Positions 6,349-8,292 of a stretch of 8,292 nucleotides of DNA are shown here, piece by piece. The stretch is from the NCBI GenBank assembly GCA_025354965.1, contig JANXLW010000343.1, positions 1 to 8,292 on the forward strand. The letters run 5' to 3'. Both the position numbers and the translations under genes were made by a program. A model generated the notes under the pieces. The model was not told where the DNA came from, searched no databases, and saw nothing but the letters and a program-made list of their open reading frames with translations. How positions within the stretch are numbered: position 1 is the first letter of the stretch; every line of letters begins with the position of its first letter. Source of the stretch: Betaproteobacteria bacterium. GTDB lineage: Bacteria > Pseudomonadota > Gammaproteobacteria > Burkholderiales > Burkholderiaceae_C.

Positions 6349-7386
6349 TCATAAAGGCACCTCTATCCTTACCTGAAAAACACCATCTTTGAGGGCGCTA
6401 CGGAATTGGCCCTGCACATCGTGCAACAGTTTGAGACGGTCACGCACGTTGTCCAGCGCGACACCGTTACCACGCATGCCCTGACCGGCTGGCACGGTGT
6501 TGGTGACCTTGATAACAACGTTGGAGCCACGACGTCGCGTCGATATCCTGATTTGCGCGCCCAACGCGCTGGGTTCTACGCCGTGCTTAACCGCATTTTC
6601 TACCAGCGGTTGCAACAACATGGGCGGCAATTTGGCCAACGAAGCTTGCGGATCCAACACCCACTCGACCTGGATTCGATCGCCAAACCGGACCTGCTCG
6701 ATCGCCAGGTAGCGCTGCGCCAAGGCAATTTCGTCGGCCAGCGTAACAAACTCTCCCTGCTCCATTAGTGCATGGCGAAACAAATCGCTCAAATCCTCCA
6801 GCAACGCCTCTGCCTTGGCCGGTTCCGCACGTACCAATGCAATGGCGCTGTTCAGTGTATTGAACAGAAAATGCGGCCGGATGCGGGACTGCAGCTCACT
6901 CAAGCGAGCTGCCGTAGCGGCGGGCGTGATGGCGCGGGCTCGCGCCACCAACGCGGCCACCAGCGCCGCTGACAACGTGGCCCCGCTGAAGGCGCTGGCA
7001 AGCCAGGGCGGCGCCTCCAGCAAACCCACCATGGCCAGTACGCCGCAAGCGTACAGACCCGCTGCGGCACCCAAAACAACACCGGCCACCTGCTGGCCAG
7101 CTGAGCCCAGGCGCGCCAGTACCGTCTTGAGACTGCACGCCGCAATCAACCACACCAGCGTTGCTGGCAATGCACCGCCGGTGAGCAGGGCCAGGTGGGT
7201 CACCCAGTCAAAAAAAGTGGCCCTGCCAAACATGGCACTGACACCCACGACCGCCTCAACAAACAGGACGGCCCTGAGCACCACGCCAACGTGACAGGCG
7301 TCGAATACCAGCGCCCGCGTCGGCTCGGGCGCCGGGGGATCAGGAGCCAGATCCTGGAAGGTCGATAAAATTTGTGAATCTTTCAT
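6349..7386 (-). CDS. algZ: LytS/AlgZ-type membrane sensor histidine kinase
   Basis: The 345-residue protein has a Pro-rich cytoplasmic start and then about four hydrophobic segments (roughly residues 36-54, 64-86, 100-122, 131-149) with very short loops, so it has no sizeable periplasmic sensor domain. The cytoplasmic part is of the His_kinase (LytS/YehU) type: RIRPHFLFNTLNS with the phospho-accepting His172, the N-box LLQPLVENAVKHG with Asn264, and a glycine box RGNGVALDNVRDRL (305-318). Membrane topology and family imply it senses a membrane or envelope cue and phosphorylates the adjacent regulator; the signal cannot be read from the sequence. The family includes FimS/AlgZ of P. aeruginosa, whose gene is likewise next to algR and divergent from argH. 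The ATG at 7386-7384 gives a normal length; no clear Shine-Dalgarno sequence precedes it. A promoter is expected in the 113-bp gap shared with argH. Confidence 0.92.
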   Translation of the reverse strand: MKDSQILSTFQDLAPDPPAPEPTRALVFDACHVGVVLRAVLFVEAVVGVSAMFGRATFFDWVTHLALLTGGALPATLVWLIAACSLKTVLARLGSAGQQVAGVVLGAAAGLYACGVLAMVGLLEAPPWLASAFSGATLSAALVAALVARARAITPAATAARLSELQSRIRPHFLFNTLNSAIALVRAEPAKAEALLEDLSDLFRHALMEQGEFVTLADEIALAQRYLAIEQVRFGDRIQVEWVLDPQASLAKLPPMLLQPLVENAVKHGVEPSALGAQIRISTRRRGSNVVIKVTNTVPAGQGMRGNGVALDNVRDRLKLLHDVQGQFRSALKDGVFQVRIEVPL

Positions 7387-7421
7387 TAAAAATTGGGGTG
7401 CGTGCTTGATCTCACAACCCG

Positions 7422-7451
7422 ATTATTGATGATCTGTTGCCAGAACCCCAA
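7422..7451 (-). promoter_or_regulatory. Weak sigma70-like promoter candidate for the kinase-regulator operon
   Basis: On the minus strand, TTGGGG (7451-7446; 3 of 6 matches to TTGACA) is followed after 18 bp by AATAAT (7427-7422; 5 of 6 matches to TATAAT). The position, 36 bp upstream of the kinase start, is reasonable. The -35 match is poor and lies within the first ACCCCAAAC repeat, which would suit regulation at the -35 if the site is real. Confidence 0.25.
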
Positions 7452-7464
7452 ACCTACCCCAAAC
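7445..7464. repeat. Tandem 9-bp direct repeat, ACCCCAAAC, 11-bp period
   Basis: Two perfect copies of ACCCCAAAC begin at 7445 and 7456, about one helical turn apart, so both would present the same DNA face to a bound protein. A third, inverted 7-bp match (TTGGGGT) lies at 7393-7399. This is visible directly. A role as an operator, possibly for the neighbouring LytTR regulator since that class often binds direct repeats, is only an inference; the repeat does not match the AlgR consensus I know (core CCGTTCGTC). Confidence 0.4.
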
Positions 7465-7499
7465 TCCTGGCACGACCAAAAAAACCGACGCCCACTCCC

Positions 7500-8292
7500 A
7501 TGACACACAAGCAATTCGACAAAAAATCGCAAGCCTGGTCGGCACTGTTCTCCGAGCCGATGAGCGAACTGGTCATGCGCTACACCGCCAGCATTTTTTT
7601 TGACAAGCGACTGTGGCAGGCCGACATCGCGGGATCGCTGGCCCATGCGGAAATGCTGGCGGCGCAAAAAATCATCTCTGAGGAAGATCACCATGCAATT
7701 CAGGGTGGCATGACTGCCATCGCGACTGAGATTGAATCCGGCACATTTGAATGGAAGCTGGAGTTGGAGGATGTGCACCTCAACATCGAAGCGCGCCTGA
7801 CACAGCTGATCGGCGATGCGGGTAAACGTCTGCACACCGGCCGCTCGCGCAACGACCAGATCGCCACCGACGTGCGGCTGTGGTTGCGCGGGGAAATTGA
7901 TTTGATCAGCACGCTGTTGATCGATTTGCAAAAAGCATTGCTGGAAGTGGCCGAGAAGAATGTCGAAGTGATTTTGCCAGGCTTCACCCACTTGCAGGTG
8001 GCGCAACCCATCAGCTTCGGCCACCACATGTTGGCCTATGTCGAAATGTTCAGCCGCGACGCCGAGCGCATGGTTGAGGTGCGCCGCCGCACCAACCGTC
8101 TGCCGCTCGGTGCCGCGGCTTTGGCCGGCACCAGTTACCCGCTGGACCGCGAACGCGTCGCCCAAACCCTGGGCATGGTCGATGACAAAGGCCGTCCCTG
8201 CGTTTGTCAAAATTCGCTGGACGCCGTCAGTGACCGTGATTTCGCCATCGAATTCACCGCAGCAGCAAGCCTGTGCATGGTGCACATCAGCC
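7500..8292 (+). CDS. argH: Argininosuccinate lyase, 5' part (C-terminus beyond window)
   Basis: From the ATG at 7500 the frame is open for 264 codons to the right edge; full-length ArgH is about 460 residues, so a little over half is present. The enzyme splits argininosuccinate into arginine and fumarate, the last step of arginine synthesis, as a cytoplasmic homotetramer of the fumarase/aspartase superfamily. Visible marks are the N-terminal SIFFDKRLWQADIAGSLAH, EDVHLNIEARL, the substrate-binding HTGRSRNDQ (residues 112-120), the catalytic-region GFTHLQVAQP with His164, PLGAAALAGT, and QNSLDAVSDRDFAIEF near the right edge. The flexible loop with the family signature SSxMPxKxNP lies downstream of the window. 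The start fits the family N-terminus; no good Shine-Dalgarno sequence is seen. It is divergent from the kinase gene, as in Pseudomonas. Confidence 0.97.
   Translation, partial: MTHKQFDKKSQAWSALFSEPMSELVMRYTASIFFDKRLWQADIAGSLAHAEMLAAQKIISEEDHHAIQGGMTAIATEIESGTFEWKLELEDVHLNIEARLTQLIGDAGKRLHTGRSRNDQIATDVRLWLRGEIDLISTLLIDLQKALLEVAEKNVEVILPGFTHLQVAQPISFGHHMLAYVEMFSRDAERMVEVRRRTNRLPLGAAALAGTSYPLDRERVAQTLGMVDDKGRPCVCQNSLDAVSDRDFAIEFTAAASLCMVHIS

Larger units (their letters stand above)
7387..7499. promoter_or_regulatory. Divergent intergenic region algZ-like / argH
   Basis: This 113-bp region lies between the start codons of the kinase gene (leftward) and argH (rightward), so it should carry both promoters. 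It is AT-richer than its flanks and contains a pair of ACCCCAAAC repeats (7445-7453 and 7456-7464) and an opposite-strand match, TTGGGGT, at 7393-7399 just before the kinase start. No purine-rich Shine-Dalgarno sequence is seen just upstream of argH. Confidence 0.5.

Noticed and set aside
7386..8285. Open frame of about 300 codons on the minus strand opposite argH
   Set aside because: It is the antisense of a clear ArgH coding sequence and has no recognisable family features.

Overview
The window looks like chromosomal DNA of a betaproteobacterium of the order Burkholderiales, probably the Comamonadaceae (Rhodoferax/Polaromonas-like). This rests on the protein sequences (PPC, HemC, an AlgZ/AlgR-type pair), the fairly high GC content and the gene order. 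The genus is an inference. Seven protein genes fill nearly all of the window. No tRNA, rRNA, CRISPR array, transposase or phage gene was seen.

Layout from left to right. (1) Positions 1-2510, minus strand: a tetrapyrrole (heme) cluster read leftwards as hemC > hemD > hemX. hemX runs off the left edge. hemC and hemD are separated by 2 nt, and hemD and hemX by 17 nt, so this looks like one operon. (2) Positions 2511-2611: a short divergent intergenic region. (3) Positions 2612-5596, plus strand: ppc, phosphoenolpyruvate carboxylase. (4) Positions 5580-7386, minus strand: a two-component system read leftwards, a LytS/AlgZ-type membrane histidine kinase followed by a LytTR-type AlgR-like response regulator. 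The regulator gene converges on ppc and overlaps its 3' end by 17 bp. (5) Positions 7387-7499: a divergent intergenic region with short repeats. (6) Positions 7500-8292, plus strand: the 5' part of argH (argininosuccinate lyase), cut by the right edge.

The arrangement argH / algZ-algR / hemC-hemD-hemX matches the well-known Pseudomonas aeruginosa neighbourhood (argH, fimS/algZ, algR, hemC, hemD, hemX-like). Here ppc stands between algR and hemC on the opposite strand. The metabolic genes are core functions: heme synthesis, oxaloacetate replenishment and the last step of arginine synthesis. The kinase/regulator pair is the only signalling module.

The most notable feature lies inside ppc. About 50 codons (4487-4636) sit between two active-site segments that are nearly contiguous in E. 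coli PPC. The inserted DNA is rich in inverted repeats, uses codons unlike the rest of ppc, keeps the reading frame open, and resembles a GC-rich palindromic repeat I recall from Comamonadaceae intergenic regions. It looks like a dispersed repeat that was captured in frame by an essential-type enzyme gene, comparable in principle to the Rickettsia palindromic elements found within coding genes. The rest of the window is ordinary core genome.
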